64,000 bases of DNA from assembly GCF_020379485.1 (NCBI RefSeq), contig NC_063437.1:15153726-15217725 (forward strand), written 5' to 3'. A program made the position numbers and the translations under genes. Each line of letters starts with the position of its first letter. Position 1 is the first letter of the stretch. Under the pieces are notes generated by a model. It saw nothing but the letters and a program-made list of their open reading frames with translations. It was not told the DNA's origin and ran no database searches. This DNA is from Brassica napus (taxonomy: Eukaryota > Streptophyta > Magnoliopsida > Brassicales > Brassicaceae). Shown one piece after another: positions 46,906 through 58,505 of the stretch.

Positions 46906-48823
46906 TCAAAGGCGAAACAACTTGAAGAACAACACCGGTTTATACGAATAAAGGACTTGTCCAATCGCCAGGCCAAACAAGACTCCAGGCCCATATCCCA
47001 TTGCCGCTGCTTTCCAGTTGAACACTTGTTCTTGCTTTGAAGGTTCCAGCTCTTGTGCCTCAGGTGTTGATGGTACCTTGTCCTGGAAGCAACTCTCTAG
47101 AAGAGGACGCCCACAGAGATTGAGATTCCCTTCAAAAGAGGATTTAGGCTGTCCTCCAAACTGTGTGCTCTGTGGTATCTGGCCCGTGAGTTTGTTATGT
47201 GAAACGTTAATGTAGGCCAAGAACGATAAGGTTGCTAGCTCCTTGGGGATATTTCCAGAGAGTTGGTTCCGAGATAGGTCTAGTGACTGGAGGCTCGTGA
47301 GATTAGCCCAAGAGGAAGGAATATGACCAGTGAAATCATTGTTGGATAGGTTGAGCACAATAAGCGACTTCAAAAGGCCTATGGATTCTGGAATCTGTCC
47401 TCCAAGTTTGTTTTCAGAGACATCTATTGATGTGTAGGCGAGAAAGATCTTTTCCAGCTCCATGTTTATTCCTTTGTTTCTCAAATACATGGAAGGGTAA
47501 TAATCATACATGAAAGGATCTCCCATGTACAGTGGCTGGCTTACCTTTTGAGGTGCACTCAGCAAGGGTGTACTCCAGTTGACAAAGTAATCATGTGGTA
47601 GGCTTCCGGTGAAATTGTTACGCGATATGTCAAACATTCGCAGTTCCGGAAAGGACAGAGGATGTTGAGGGGAATAGATTGGACCATGGAACATGTTGGA
47701 CCGTAGGACGATTATTTTTAGGTTCGGTAGTTCTTCCAGCCAAAATGGAAAGGTGTCGGTGATTCTATTGCCCTCCACGTTCAGATACTCTAGGCTTGTG
47801 CAATTTGTAAGAGACCTTGGAAGCTTCCCAGTTATTTGATTGTTGCTAACGTCAAGTGTTCTTGTTGTTAGGAAACCAAGTTTGTAGAATGAGTCTGGAA
47901 GTCTCCCAATGAGATTGTTGTTTCCTAGATCCACATCTTGATATAGCATTTCCGGAAAGATCAAGTAACTCTAAAGACTTGAAGCCCAAGGAAAAGAAGT
48001 TGATTGGGTCGGTTGTGTTTTGAAAAGATAGGTAGAGTTTCTTGAGGTTGGTGAATTTTGAGAGAGGCTCTAGGATTCGACCACTGAGACGGTTATTGCC
48101 AAGGTATAAAGTTTCAAGCTTAGATGATGAAGAGCAATTCATAGTTTCAAGAGAGACTGTGAGATGGTTATTGCTCAGATGAAGAGTTGACAGGAAAGGC
48201 ATGGTGAGTAGAGAACAAGGGACGTTTCCAGACAAGAGATTATTGGAAAGAGATAATGAAGAGAGCCTTGATAGATTGAGTAGAGGGGAAAAAGTGCCGG
48301 TAAGCTCGTTATCTGAAAGGTCTAATTTCGTTAGACGGTTTAGGCTACTGATGGAGGATGGAATTTCACCGGGTAAGCCCATATGAGAAAGATCCAGTGA
48401 CTCTAAGTTTGTGAGTTTGCCAAGTTGGGGGAGGAATGGGAACAAGTCCAAGTAGTTAAAAGAGAGATCCAGGTACCTGAGGTGGTGTAATCTGAAAAGG
48501 CTACTATTAGCATTGAGAGTTCCACTGAGACATGCACCACGCATCTTTAGTACCGTCACGACACCAGTCTCGCTGTCAAAAAACACCCCACTAAAGGACT
48601 TGACGTCATTCCTGGTCCAGGATTTTGTCAGTTTTCTTGAGCTAGGCAACTTTTTAAAATCGCATTTGAGGATTGGGAACTCGTTCTTAAAAGCCAGAAG
48701 GATCTCAATTTGGTCCGGACGAGGAAATGGTTGAGACACAAGACTGTTGACAAAGAAGCTGGAGACGAAGAGGCAACAGAGGAAACACGAGATGGAGGAA
48801 ACATGGAAACACGGTTTCACCAT
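46906..48823 (-). pseudogene. Receptor-like protein (LRR-RLP), internally deleted and frameshifted
   Basis: The 5' part (48823 down to about 47945) starts MVKPCFHVSSISCFLCCLFV, a signal peptide. It continues with an N-terminal cap and about six extracellular leucine-rich repeats (LDLSxNxL / GEIPSSISSLNRL). The 3' part (about 47955 to 46906) is in another frame. It carries [20 protein letters not shown] and further repeats, the non-LRR island (near [19 protein letters not shown]), the last repeats, a juxtamembrane acidic stretch, a membrane span ([17 protein letters not shown]) and a very short tail without kinase. Together they are about 620 codons, against about 850 for intact Arabidopsis RLPs. 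A block of repeats was lost at the point where LDLSGNAIS meets DVDLGNNNL, shifting the frame. Intact relatives act as cell-surface immune or developmental receptors with SOBIR1-type partners. This copy would stop soon after the junction. Confidence 0.9.
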
Positions 48824-48885
48824 TTGGACCGTGAATGATTGAAACTTAGAATGTATGATTTGGTTTTGTAGCCGAGACAACTTAC

Positions 48886-48898
48886 CAATATATATAGT
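48886..48898 (-). promoter_or_regulatory. TATA box of the RLP gene
   Basis: On the minus strand TACTATATATATTGG lies about 65-75 bp before the ATG at 48823. This favours 48823 as the real start over the longer frame that opens at 48940, since the longer start would lie upstream of the TATA box. Confidence 0.5.
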
Positions 48899-49191
48899 AA
48901 AAAGCATAACGATGATAAGAGTTAAAGTCACGTTGCTCAACTCTTAAATTGTTGAAGTTTCCACTGTGGCTCACAATCTATATTCCGAACAAGATAGATA
49001 GCTGCTTACTAGGGACAAAACACGGACTAGTTAAATTGTATGTACAAGTCAGTGGTCATCATATAAATACAAATGTGATCCCACCATTGTAGCTGGAGAA
49101 ATTTGGCAACCGACTACTATTCAAAAGCAGAGTCTTCTGCATCACTGAGTCAATAAACCTATGCTAACTTTAACCTCCTGGTTTTAAATTT

Positions 49192-50236
49192 GGGAAAATC
49201 GCATAAAAAACCTTGAAAGTGTCACTTACTAGCACTTTAAACCTTGAAGTTTTTTCGCTAGCACTTTTAACCTTCAAAGTGACATTTTTATCATAAAAAC
49301 CTCCAAACAAGAAAAATGACCGGTTGAACAGGTTAAAAACAGTTTTTTTTTTCAAAAAAATAATTATTTAATTAATAAAATAAACAAAAAAATAAATAAA
49401 AATCGAAAAATTTAACAAAAAACTCACAAATTAAAAAATGAGAAAAATAAATAAATATTTAAAAAATTAAATAAAAAATAACAAAAAATTCAAAAAATAA
49501 ATAAGATCAAATTAAAATGGAGAAAAATAAAAAAATCATAAATTTAAAAAAAAAAGTGAAATTTTTTGAAACTGTTTTTTAAATTTTTATTTTTAATTTT
49601 TTAGTATTTATTTTTTATTTTATAAAATTTTAAACCCTAATTCCAAAACCTCACCCCTTAACTCTAAACCCTAAAGTTTGGATTAATTAACCCAAGGGGT
49701 ATAAGTGTATATTTACCTTTTTAATGAAACTTATTTTTGTGACTTTGAGCCTTGAATACTAGTTTGAGAACAAAAACTTGGTTTGGTGTTATCTTAGTCT
49801 TTTTTTTTTATCAACACATATCTCCAATGATAATTTCCCACATTATATTTGAAAATGAAAAAAAAAACTTTTTCAATTTTCAATTTTTTTCAATTTATTA
49901 TTATTTTTTCTGTATTTTAATTTGATCTTATTTATTTTTTAATTTTTAGTTATTTTTTATTTAATTTTCTAAATCTTTATTTATTTTTCTCACTTTTTTT
50001 AATTTATGAGTTTTTTGTTAAATTTTTCGATTTTATTATTTTTTTTGTTTATTTATTAATTAAATAATTATTTTTTGAAAAAAACTGTTTTTAACCTGTT
50101 CAGCAGGTCATTTTTCTTCTTTGGAGGTTTTTTATGATAAAAATGTCACTTTGAAGGTTAAAAGTGTTAGTGAAAAAACTTCAAGGTTTAAAGTGCTAGT
50201 AAGTGACACTTTCAAGGTTTTTTATGCGATTTTCCC
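49192..50236. mobile_element. Mutator-like non-autonomous element with ~340-bp TIRs
   Basis: The two ends are inverted copies over about 340 bp, each beginning GGGAAAATCGCATAAAAAAC. A perfect 10-bp duplication TTTTAAATTT flanks the element (49182-49191 and 50237-50246). Long TIRs plus 9-11 bp duplications are the signature of MULEs. The loop (about 49560-49890) is non-coding and contains two AAACCCTAA-type telomere-like strings. A related, partial copy lies at 52895-53576. Confidence 0.85.
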
Positions 50237-51299
50237 TTTTAAATTTCAAAGTAGATGACTTTGAACGTGGATTGTTTGAGAGAAGAATATATCTTTGGAC
50301 AAATTCGAATAGACCTAATATTAGAGGACCTAGATTTAACTATGCAAGTGTTACTCAAACTATCTGTAATTTGTAAAACAAAAAAAGGTACACTTGAGTC
50401 TACATATTCTGTATGAATTTTTGTAAACATTTGTAAACGAAAAATATTTAAATTTGCAGGTGTTAGCTTGTGAGGTATCTTCATCACAGCAATTTAGACT
50501 CGCGGGAAAGAAGTGTAACTATATGCTTCAGAAGAGAGATCAGCGTGCGGTTTGTATCCATAATACTTTTCCACTAGGTGTTTTGCCCACGATGCGGGCT
50601 TAAAAAGTTTCCTAAATTTTTGAAAAGTTCTTTGTATACTATACTACTTATATTGTGTTTTCCAAAAAGAATTCTTGCGATCAATTTAGTATCATCTATG
50701 CATTGTATACTCTCGAATATATAAATATATATATTTTTGAACAATTAAATATTAAAATATTTTAGTGGTATAATTTAAACTTGGGCCTTTAGTCAAAAAA
50801 CAAAACTTGTTTCCAATTTATGTAAAGAATATTATTTTTTTGAATGAACAAAGATTTAAGGATGGTTATTGTTTTAAGAACCTTAACTTGTTATTTCTGA
50901 ACAATTAAATATTAAAATATTTTAGTGGTTTAATTTAAACTTGGGTCTCTAGTCAAAAAAACAAAACTTGTTTCCAATTTACGTAAAGAATATTATTTTT
51001 TGTGAATCAGCAAAGATTTAAGGATGGTTATTGGCAAATAAATGTTTGAGAATAATTTTTATTTTTTTTGAGATTCTACTCCTATAATAGTTTAAGGGTT
51101 TTTGAAATATTACTAATTAATTGTTATCGATTCGAAAATTTTCAAATTTCATCAAATTTTTTTATTTATTTATGATAATAGTTTTTCATTCTATTTTAAC
51201 AAAATTTACGTTATTAAAATATAATTTACCTTTTTTATTCATAAAATACAACTTTCAAAATATTTTAGCAATTAAAATAACGGATGTAAAATTTAAAAT

Positions 51300-51349
51300 C
51301 CGCTATGTAATTTGTTATTTGAATATCACAAAAACAAATTACATAGCGG
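51300..51349. repeat. 17-bp perfect palindrome arms beside the telomere-like array
   Basis: CCGCTATGTAATTTGTT at 51300-51316 is exactly complementary to AACAAATTACATAGCGG at 51333-51349, with a 16-nt loop. It lies about 50 bp before the array starts and is copied at 54638-54687. It could be a target of hairpin-forming recombination or the relic of a small insertion. Confidence 0.85.
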
Positions 51350-51396
51350 TAGAGTTTAGGTTTTTTTAACTTTAAGTTTTGAGATTATTTTTTAGT

Positions 51397-52788
51397 GTTT
51401 AGGGTTGGTAGAGTTTTAGCGGGATTTATGGTTAGGTTTAGGTAGGGTTTTAGGGTTAGGTTTAGGCAGGGGTTAGGGTTAGCAGGGTTTAGGGTAAGGT
51501 TAAGTAGGGTTTAGGGTTAGTAGGGTTTAGGTTAGGGAGAATTTAGGGTTGGTAGGGTTTAGGGTTAGTAAGTTTTAGGGTTAGGTAAAGTTTATGGTTA
51601 TGTAGGATTTAGGGTTAGTAGGGTTTAGGTTTAGTAGGGTTTAGGGTTAGTAGGGTTTAGGGCTAGAAAGGGTTTAGGGTTAGACATGTTTTAGGGTAAG
51701 GTAGGGTTTAGGCTTAGTAGGGTTTAGGGTTAGCATGGTTTAGGGTTAAAAAAGGTTTAGGGCTAGTAGGGTTTAGGGTTAGTAGGATTTAAGGCTAGAA
51801 AGGGTTTAGGGTAGGGTAGGATTTAGGGTTAGGCAGGGTTTAGAGTTAGGTGAGGTTTAGGGTTAGAAGGGGTTTAGGGTTAGAAAGGGTTTAGGGTTAG
51901 GTAGGGTTTAGGTAGGGTTTAGGGTTCGGTAGGGTTTAGGGTTAGGTAGGGTTTAGGGTTAGAAAGGGTTTAGGGTTAGCATGGTTTAGGGTTATAAAGG
52001 GTTTAGGGTTAGTAGGGTTAATAGAATTTAAGGCTAGAAAGAGTTTAGGGTTAGGTAGGATTTAGGGTTAGGCAAGGTTTAGGGTTAGGTCAGGTTTAAG
52101 GTTAGAAGGGGTTTAGGGTTAGGTAGGGTTTAGGGTTAGGTAGGGTTTAGAATTAGGTAGGGTTTAGGGTTCGGTAGGGTTTAGGGTTAGAAATGGTTTA
52201 GGGTTAGTAGGGTTTAGGGTTAGATAGGGTTTAGGGTTAGAAAGGGTTTAGGGTTTGAAAGGGTTTAGGTTAAGTAGGGTTTAGGTTAGGTAGGGTTAGT
52301 AGGGTTTAGGGTTAGGTAGGGTTTAGGGTTAGTAGGGTTTAGGGTTAGGTAGGGTTTAGGGTAGGTGGGGTTTAGGGTTAGTAGGGTTTAGGTAGGGTTT
52401 AGGGTAGGTGGGGTTTAGGGTTAGGGTTAGGTAGGCTTTAGGGTTAGGATTTAGGTAGGGTTTTAGGGTTAAGAAGGGTTTAGGGTTAGGTAGGGTTTAG
52501 GGTTAAATAGGGTTTAGGGTTAGGTAGGGTTTAGGGTTAGGTAGGGTTTAAGTTTAGGGTTAGGTAGGTTTACAATTAGATAGGTTTAGGGTTTAGGCAG
52601 TATGAAGGGTTTAGGGTTAGGTTTATGTAGGGTTTAGGATTAGATAGGGTTAAGGTCTAGGTTTATGTAGGGTTTAGGGTTAGGTAGGATTTAGGGTTTT
52701 AGGCACTAGAAAAGGTTTAGCGTTTGGTTTAGGTTGGGTTTAAGGTTTCGTTTAGAATAATGCTTAGAATTATAGGGTTTAGGGTTTG
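51397..52788 (+). repeat. Interstitial telomere-like array, copy 1 (~1.4 kb)
   Basis: Dozens of units are built from the plant telomere repeat TTTAGGG in a higher-order form, most often GGGTTTAGGGTTAGGTA (about 17 bp), with TTAGTAGGG, TTAGAAAGGG and similar variants. The G-rich strand is the plus strand. The array is degenerate, not a run of perfect heptamers, so it is an old interstitial satellite-like block rather than a fresh telomere. No coding potential. Confidence 0.95.
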
Positions 52789-52894
52789 TTTGTTTTTTTG
52801 TTTATGCATTTTGTGCTGAGTTTTTGGGATAAAATTTTATATTAATATTATTGATTTATAGTTTTTTTATTAAAACTTTATATTAATATTATTG

Positions 52895-53576
52895 AAAAAG
52901 TTTTTTTTTCATTTTCAAATATAATGTGGGAAATTATCATTGGAGATATGTGTTGATAAAAAAAAAAGACTAAGATAACACCAAACCAAGTTTTTGTTCT
53001 CAAACTAGTATTCAAGGCTCAAAGTCACAAAAATAAGTTTTATTAAAAAGGTAAATATACACTTATACCCCTTGGGTTAATTAATTCAAACTTTAGGGTT
53101 TAGAGTTAAGGGGTGAGGTTTTGGAATTAGGGTTTAAAATTTTATAAAATAAAAAATAAATACTAAAAAATTAAAAATAAAAATTTAAAAAACAGTTTCA
53201 AAAAATTTCACTTTTTTTTTTAAATTTATGATTTTTTTATTTTTCTCCATTTTAATTTGATCTTATTTATTTTTTAATTTTTAGTTATTTTTTATTTAAT
53301 TTTCTAAATCTTTATTTATTTTTCTCACTTTTTTTTAATTTATGAGTTTTTTGTTAAATTTTTCGATTTTTATTTATTTTTTTGTTTATTTTATTAATTA
53401 AATAATTATTTTTTTGAAAAAAAACTGTTTTTAACCTGTTCAACCGGTCATTTTTCTTGTTTGGAGGTTTTTTATGATAAAAATGTCACTTTGAAGGTTA
53501 AAAGTGTTAGTGAAAAAACTTCAAGGTTTAAAGTGCTAGTAAGTGACACTTTCAAGGTTTTTTATGCGATTTTCCC
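52895..53576. mobile_element. Partial copy of the Mutator-like element, loop inverted
   Basis: This block is the reverse complement of 49192-49876: the loop plus one complete TIR ending GCGATTTTCCC at 53576. Its outer left TIR is missing. It sits between the two 2.6-kb copies, so the second segment is again preceded by a MULE right end and TTTTAAATTT. Relative to the intact element the loop is flipped while the right arm keeps its orientation. Confidence 0.9.
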
Positions 53577-56178
53577 TTTTAAATTTCAAAGTAGATGACT
53601 TTGAACGTGGATTGTTTGAGAGAAGAATGTATCTTTGGACAAATTCGAATAGACCTAATATTAGAGGACCTAGATTTAACTATGCAAGTGTTACTCAAAC
53701 TATCTGTAATTTGTAAAACAAAAAAGGTACACTTGAGTCTACATATTCTGTATGAATTTTTGTAAACATTTGTAAACGAAAAATATTTAAATTTGCAGGT
53801 GTTAGCTTGTGAGGTATCTTCATCACAGCAATTTAGACTCGCGGGAAAGAAGTGTAACTATATGCTTCAGAAGAGAGATCAGCGTGCGGTTTGTATCCAT
53901 AATACTTTTCCACTAGGTGTTTTGCCCACGATGCGGGCTTAAAAAGTTTCCTAAATTTTTGAAAAGTTCTTTGTATACTATACTACTTATATTGTGTTTT
54001 CCAAAAAGAATTCTTGCGATCAATTTAGTATCATCTATGCATTGTATACTCTCGAATATATAAATATATATATTTTTGAACAATTAAATATTAAAATATT
54101 TTAGTGGTATAATTTAAACTTGGGCCTTTAGTCAAAAAACAAAACTTGTTTCCAATTTATGTAAAGATTTTATTTTTTTGAATGAACAAAGATTTAAGGA
54201 TGGTTATTGTTTTAAGAACCTTAACTTGTTATTTCTGAACAATTAAATATTAAAATATTTTAGTGGTTTAATTTAAACTTGGGTCTCTAGTCAAAAAAAC
54301 AAAACTTGTTTCCAATTTACGTAAAGAATATTATTTTTTGTGAATCAGCAAAGATTTAAGGATGGTTATTGGCAAATAAATGTTTGAGAATAATTTTTAT
54401 TTTTTTTGAGATTCTACTCCTATAATAGTTTAAGGGTTTTTGAAATATTACTAATTAATTGTTATCGATTCGAAAATTTTCAAATTTCATCAAATTTTTT
54501 TATTTATTTATGATAATAGTTTTTCATTCTATTTTAACAAAATTTACGTTATTAAAATATAATTTACCTTTTTTATTCATAAAATACAACTTTCAAAATA
54601 TTTTAGCAATTAAAATAACGGATGTAAAATTTAAAATCCGCTATGTAATTTGTTATTTGAATATCACAAAAACAAATTACATAGCGGTAGAGTTTAGGTT
54701 TTTTTAACTTTAAGTTTTGAGATTATTTTTTAGTGTTTAGGGTTGGTAGAGTTTTAGCGGGATTTATGGTTAGGTTTAGGTAGGGTTTTAGGGTTAGGTT
54801 TAGGCAGGGTTTAGGGTTAGCAGGGTTTAGGGTAGGGTTAAGTAGGGTTTAGGGTTAGTAGGGTTTAGGTTAGGGAGAATTTAGGGTTGGTAGGGTTTAG
54901 GGTTAGTAAGTTTTAGGGTTAGGTAAAGTTTATGGTTATGTAGGATTTAGGGTTAGTAGGGTTTAGGTTTAGTAGGGTTTAGGGTTAGTAGGGTTTAGGG
55001 CTAGTAAGGGTTTAGGGTTAGACATGTTTTAGGGTAAGGTAGGGTTTAGGGTTAGTAGGGTTTAGGGTTAGCATTGTTTAGGGTTAAAAAAGGTTTAGGG
55101 CTAGTAGGGTTTAGGGTTAGTAGGATTTAAGGCTAGAAAGGGTTTAGGGTTGGGTAGGATTTAGGGTTAGGCAGGGTTTAGGGTTAGGTGAGGTTTAGGG
55201 TTAGAAGGGGTTTAGGGTTAGGTAGGGTTTAGGTAGGGTTTAGGGTTCGGTAGGGTTTAGGGTTAGGTAGGGTTTAGGGTTAGAAAGGGTTTAGGGTTAG
55301 CATGGTTTAGGGTTATAAAGGGTTTAGGGTTAGTAGGGTTAATAGAATTTAAGGCTAGAAAGGGTTTAGGGTTAGGTAGGATTTAGGGTTAGGCAAGGTT
55401 TAGGGTTAGGTCAGGTTTAAGGTTAGAAGGGGTTTAGGGTTAGGTAGGGTTTAGGGTTAGGTAGGGTTTAGAATTAGGTAGGGTTTAGGGTTCGGTAGGG
55501 TTTAGGGTTAGAAATGGTTTAGGGTTAGTAGGGTTTAGGGTTAGGTAGGGTTTAGGGTTTGAAAGGGTTTAGGTTAAGTAGGGTTTAGGTTAGGTAGGGT
55601 TAGTAGGGTTTAGGGTTAGGTAGGGTTTAGGGTTAGTAGGGTTTAGGGTTAGGTAGGGTTTAGGGTAGGTGGAGTTTAGGGTTAGTAGGGTTTAGGTAGG
55701 GTTTAAGGTAGGTGGGGTTTAGGGTTAGGGTTAGGTAGGCTTTAGGGTTAGGATTTAGGTAGGGTTTTAGGGTTAAGAAGGGTTTAGGGTTAGGTAGGGT
55801 TTAGGGTTAAATAGGGTTTAGGGTTAGGTAGGGTTTAGGGTTAGGTAGGGTTTAAGTTTAGGGTTAGGTAGGTTTACAATTAGATAGGTTTAGGGTTTAG
55901 GCAGTATGAAGGGTTTAGGGTTAGGTTTATGTAGGGTTTAGGGTTAGATAGGGTTATGGTCTAGGTTTATGTAGGGTTTAGGGTTAGGTAGGATTTAGGG
56001 TTTTAGGCACTAGAAAAGGTTTAGCGTTTGGTTTCGGTTGGGTTTAAGGTTTCGTTTAGAATAATGCTTAGGATTATAGGGTTTAGGGTTTGTTTGTTTT
56101 TTTGTTTATGCATTTTGTGCTGAGTTTTTGGGATAAAATTTTATATTAATATTATTGATTTATAGTTTTTTTATTAAA
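53577..56178. repeat. Segmental tandem duplication, copy 2 (2.6 kb)
   Basis: Near-identical to 50237-52875. Differences seen include a lost ATA at about 54167, missing telomere-like units around 55225 and 55555, and scattered single-base changes. The homology ends after GTTTTTTTATTAAAA; beyond 56178 the sequence is unrelated to copy 1. Confidence 0.95.
54735..56091 (+). repeat. Interstitial telomere-like array, copy 2
   Basis: Same higher-order TTTAGGG-derived units and order as in 51397-52788, slightly shorter because a few units are missing. The two arrays share the same irregular variants, so they arose by duplication of the block and not by independent growth. Confidence 0.95.
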
Positions 56179-56990
56179 ATATTAAAAAATTTAAAGTGAT
56201 TTTTAATGTTCTTAAAATATGTATTTTTTTTTTAGGTTTTCTGTGACAGTAAGTTGATATCTTATACCACAAATCATAAATATTTTTATTCTTATATATT
56301 TTGTTCTTCAAGTTATTGTTACTTTTATTTCCTTTTATACATTTCTCTTAATATTTATGTATGCATCCACAATATTTTTTAAAAAGGATTTTTCATTAAC
56401 TAATGTATTTATTGTAGTTTTAAATATATTATAGTTTTTGTGCACTTGATTAAATTTTTTTGGTGTTGATGGTATTTGAAGTGGTTGAGAACCTGAATGG
56501 ATATTTACTTTCATAAAGTTTTTGGTGTATGTTTAAAAATAAAAATTTGTAAAAACTTTTAAATCATATGAATATAATATTCAACACACTATTGTTGACT
56601 GTTTATATACTTAAAATTTTAAAGTAGGTAATTGTAAATTTGTTGAACTCATAGATTCGTTGCTACTTTATAAATTATCACAGGATGAGGTACATATGGT
56701 AAATATTGCTTTGATGATAATATCACGTCCATGTCGTAATTTGTGTTTTTTTGTTTTATCTACTATGTATTAAGAAATAATTAACACATTCAATAATACT
56801 AAAGAGTAAAAAGCCCTTTCAATTGTTCATAGTATAAACCCAAAGTTAAACTCAAGTCTAGCCAAAGAAATAAAACTCAGAGATCCGTGTCGGTCTGTCA
56901 GAGAGTGACTTTCCACGTGGATAGCTTAGGAGAGAGACAAATATATTTTTATATATATAGATTCATTACTAAAATAAATCTTAAAATAAT
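56179..56990. other. AT-rich spacer
   Basis: No gene. A GC-richer stretch at about 56870-56940 (TCCACGTGGATAGCTTAGGA) followed by TTTTTATATATATAGATT has the look of a Helitron terminus, but no partner end was identified. Confidence 0.3.
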
Positions 56991-56994
56991 TCAA

Positions 56995-57972
56995 TATTAT
57001 ATTTTTAATTATATAATTTAAAAAATATTTGATTAATATTTAATTATAAAATTTATGTTTTTAACGTTTTATTAAAATATATTTTTTCATATAACAATAT
57101 AATATATATATATATATAAATTATATTTTTTAATTATAATTTTTAGATTTTGGATAATTCAATATTCTATTTTTAATTATATAATTAATAATTTTACTTA
57201 ATTAATATTTAGTTATAAAATTTATGTTTTAAACTTTTTACTTAAAGAATTTTTCAGATAACAATACAATATATACATAAGTTATCTTTTTTTAAAATTA
57301 TATTTTCAGATTTTGGATAATTCTTACTATTCTTAATATTAATCAATTATCTAATTAATCAAAATCAATTAAAATTTCGTTCTTATTTTTTAATTTTTTA
57401 TACATTTTATTCATTAAGGGTTAAACTATATTAACCACTCTAACTTTCAACGTGAGAACTTCATTGCGAAAATTTACTTCGCAAATAATAGTTTAAAATT
57501 ATATAATTAAAAAAATTGTTTGATTGATATTTAATTATATAATTTATGTTTTTAACGTTTTACTAAAATACTTTTTCAGATAACAATACAATATATATAT
57601 ATATATATATATAAATTATCTTTTTAAATTATATTTTTAGATTTTGGATAATTCAATATTCTATTTTTAATTGTAATTAATAATTTTATTTAATTAATAT
57701 TTAGTTATAGAATTTATATTTTTAACTTTTTACTTAAAGACTTTTTCAGATAACAATACAATATATACAGAAGTTATCTCTTTTTTAAATTATATTTTCA
57801 GATTTTGGATAATTCTTACTATTTTTAATATAATTAATTATCTAATCAAAATCAATTAAAATTTCGTTTTTATTTTTTAATTTATTTATATATTTTATTC
57901 ATTAAGGGTATAAACGATATTAACTCCTCTAACTTTCAACGTGAGAGCTTCATTATAAAAATTTACTTCGCA
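56995..57972. repeat. AT-rich tandem duplication, ~489-bp period
   Basis: Two diverged copies, each ending in CTAACTTTCAACGTGAGA and AATTTACTTCGCAAATAATA (about 57440-57492 and 57928-57980). Inside each, a shorter module (TTTTGGATAATTC..TTTTTCAGATAACAATACAA) also repeats, so the block is a nested AT-rich satellite-like array. No genes. Confidence 0.75.
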
Positions 57973-57980
57973 AATAATAG

Positions 57981-58505
57981 TATAGATGGTAATCAGGACG
58001 TACATATTTCAAAAATATACGATGCAGGGACCTTACTGTGCTGAAAAAGAATATATAATTTTTGTGTGTATAGTTAGTGCCCCCAACTTTTTTTGTGTAT
58101 TGAAGATCAAGATTTGATGAAATGTTGACTAGGTGAACTAGATTGGATGACGAACAGAAGCAGCCATGGCGAGGGTGTGATAGGTCCATGAAACGCTAAT
58201 TCATGAAGAACCAAAATATCTGGTCCTCTGGATCAGCCTTTCTTTGAGGAATCAAGAAAAGCTTAATTAGTATAACTTGTATAGCCTACTTACCTCTACG
58301 ACAATGTTTTTAGCAACTTCAAAGATATATATTGCTTTGGAGTTATGTTTACGTCCTCTAATCATCTCTACTGTAATTATAACTGGGCCTACTCTTACGT
58401 CGTGCCATCAGGAATAGAACAAAAAAAGGAAAGCGATGAATATAAAACGGATGTGCATGGAAATTGTGTTACACTGTATATTCCACACAGACCACCACCA
58501 CGAAA
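57981..58505. other. Spacer with unidentified short frames
   Basis: A 78-aa minus frame (57953-58189) and a 68-aa plus frame (58345-58551) have no recognised motifs. No gene is called. Confidence 0.25.

Larger units (their letters stand above)
50237..52875. repeat. Segmental tandem duplication, copy 1 (2.6 kb)
   Basis: This segment repeats almost base for base at 53577-56178, with a copy-to-copy offset of about 3340 bp. An 82-aa chance frame in it (51121-51369) is identical in the second copy. Within it, about 135 bp starting at 50739 (GAACAATTAAATATTAAAAT) is itself tandemly repeated at 50899. The right half is the telomere-like array. No convincing gene. Confidence 0.95.

Noticed and set aside
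48824..48940. Longer N-terminus for the RLP starting at 48940
   Set aside because: A TATA box lies within this extension, and the signal peptide begins naturally at the ATG at 48823.
51121..51369. 82-aa frame present identically at 54459-54707
   Set aside because: Identity is explained by the segmental duplication. The protein is lysine/isoleucine/phenylalanine-rich, as expected of AT-rich DNA, and has no domain.
56870..57980. Helitron start near 56930
   Set aside because: The TATATATAGATT string is suggestive, but no CTRR-type end with hairpin was found, so I did not call it.
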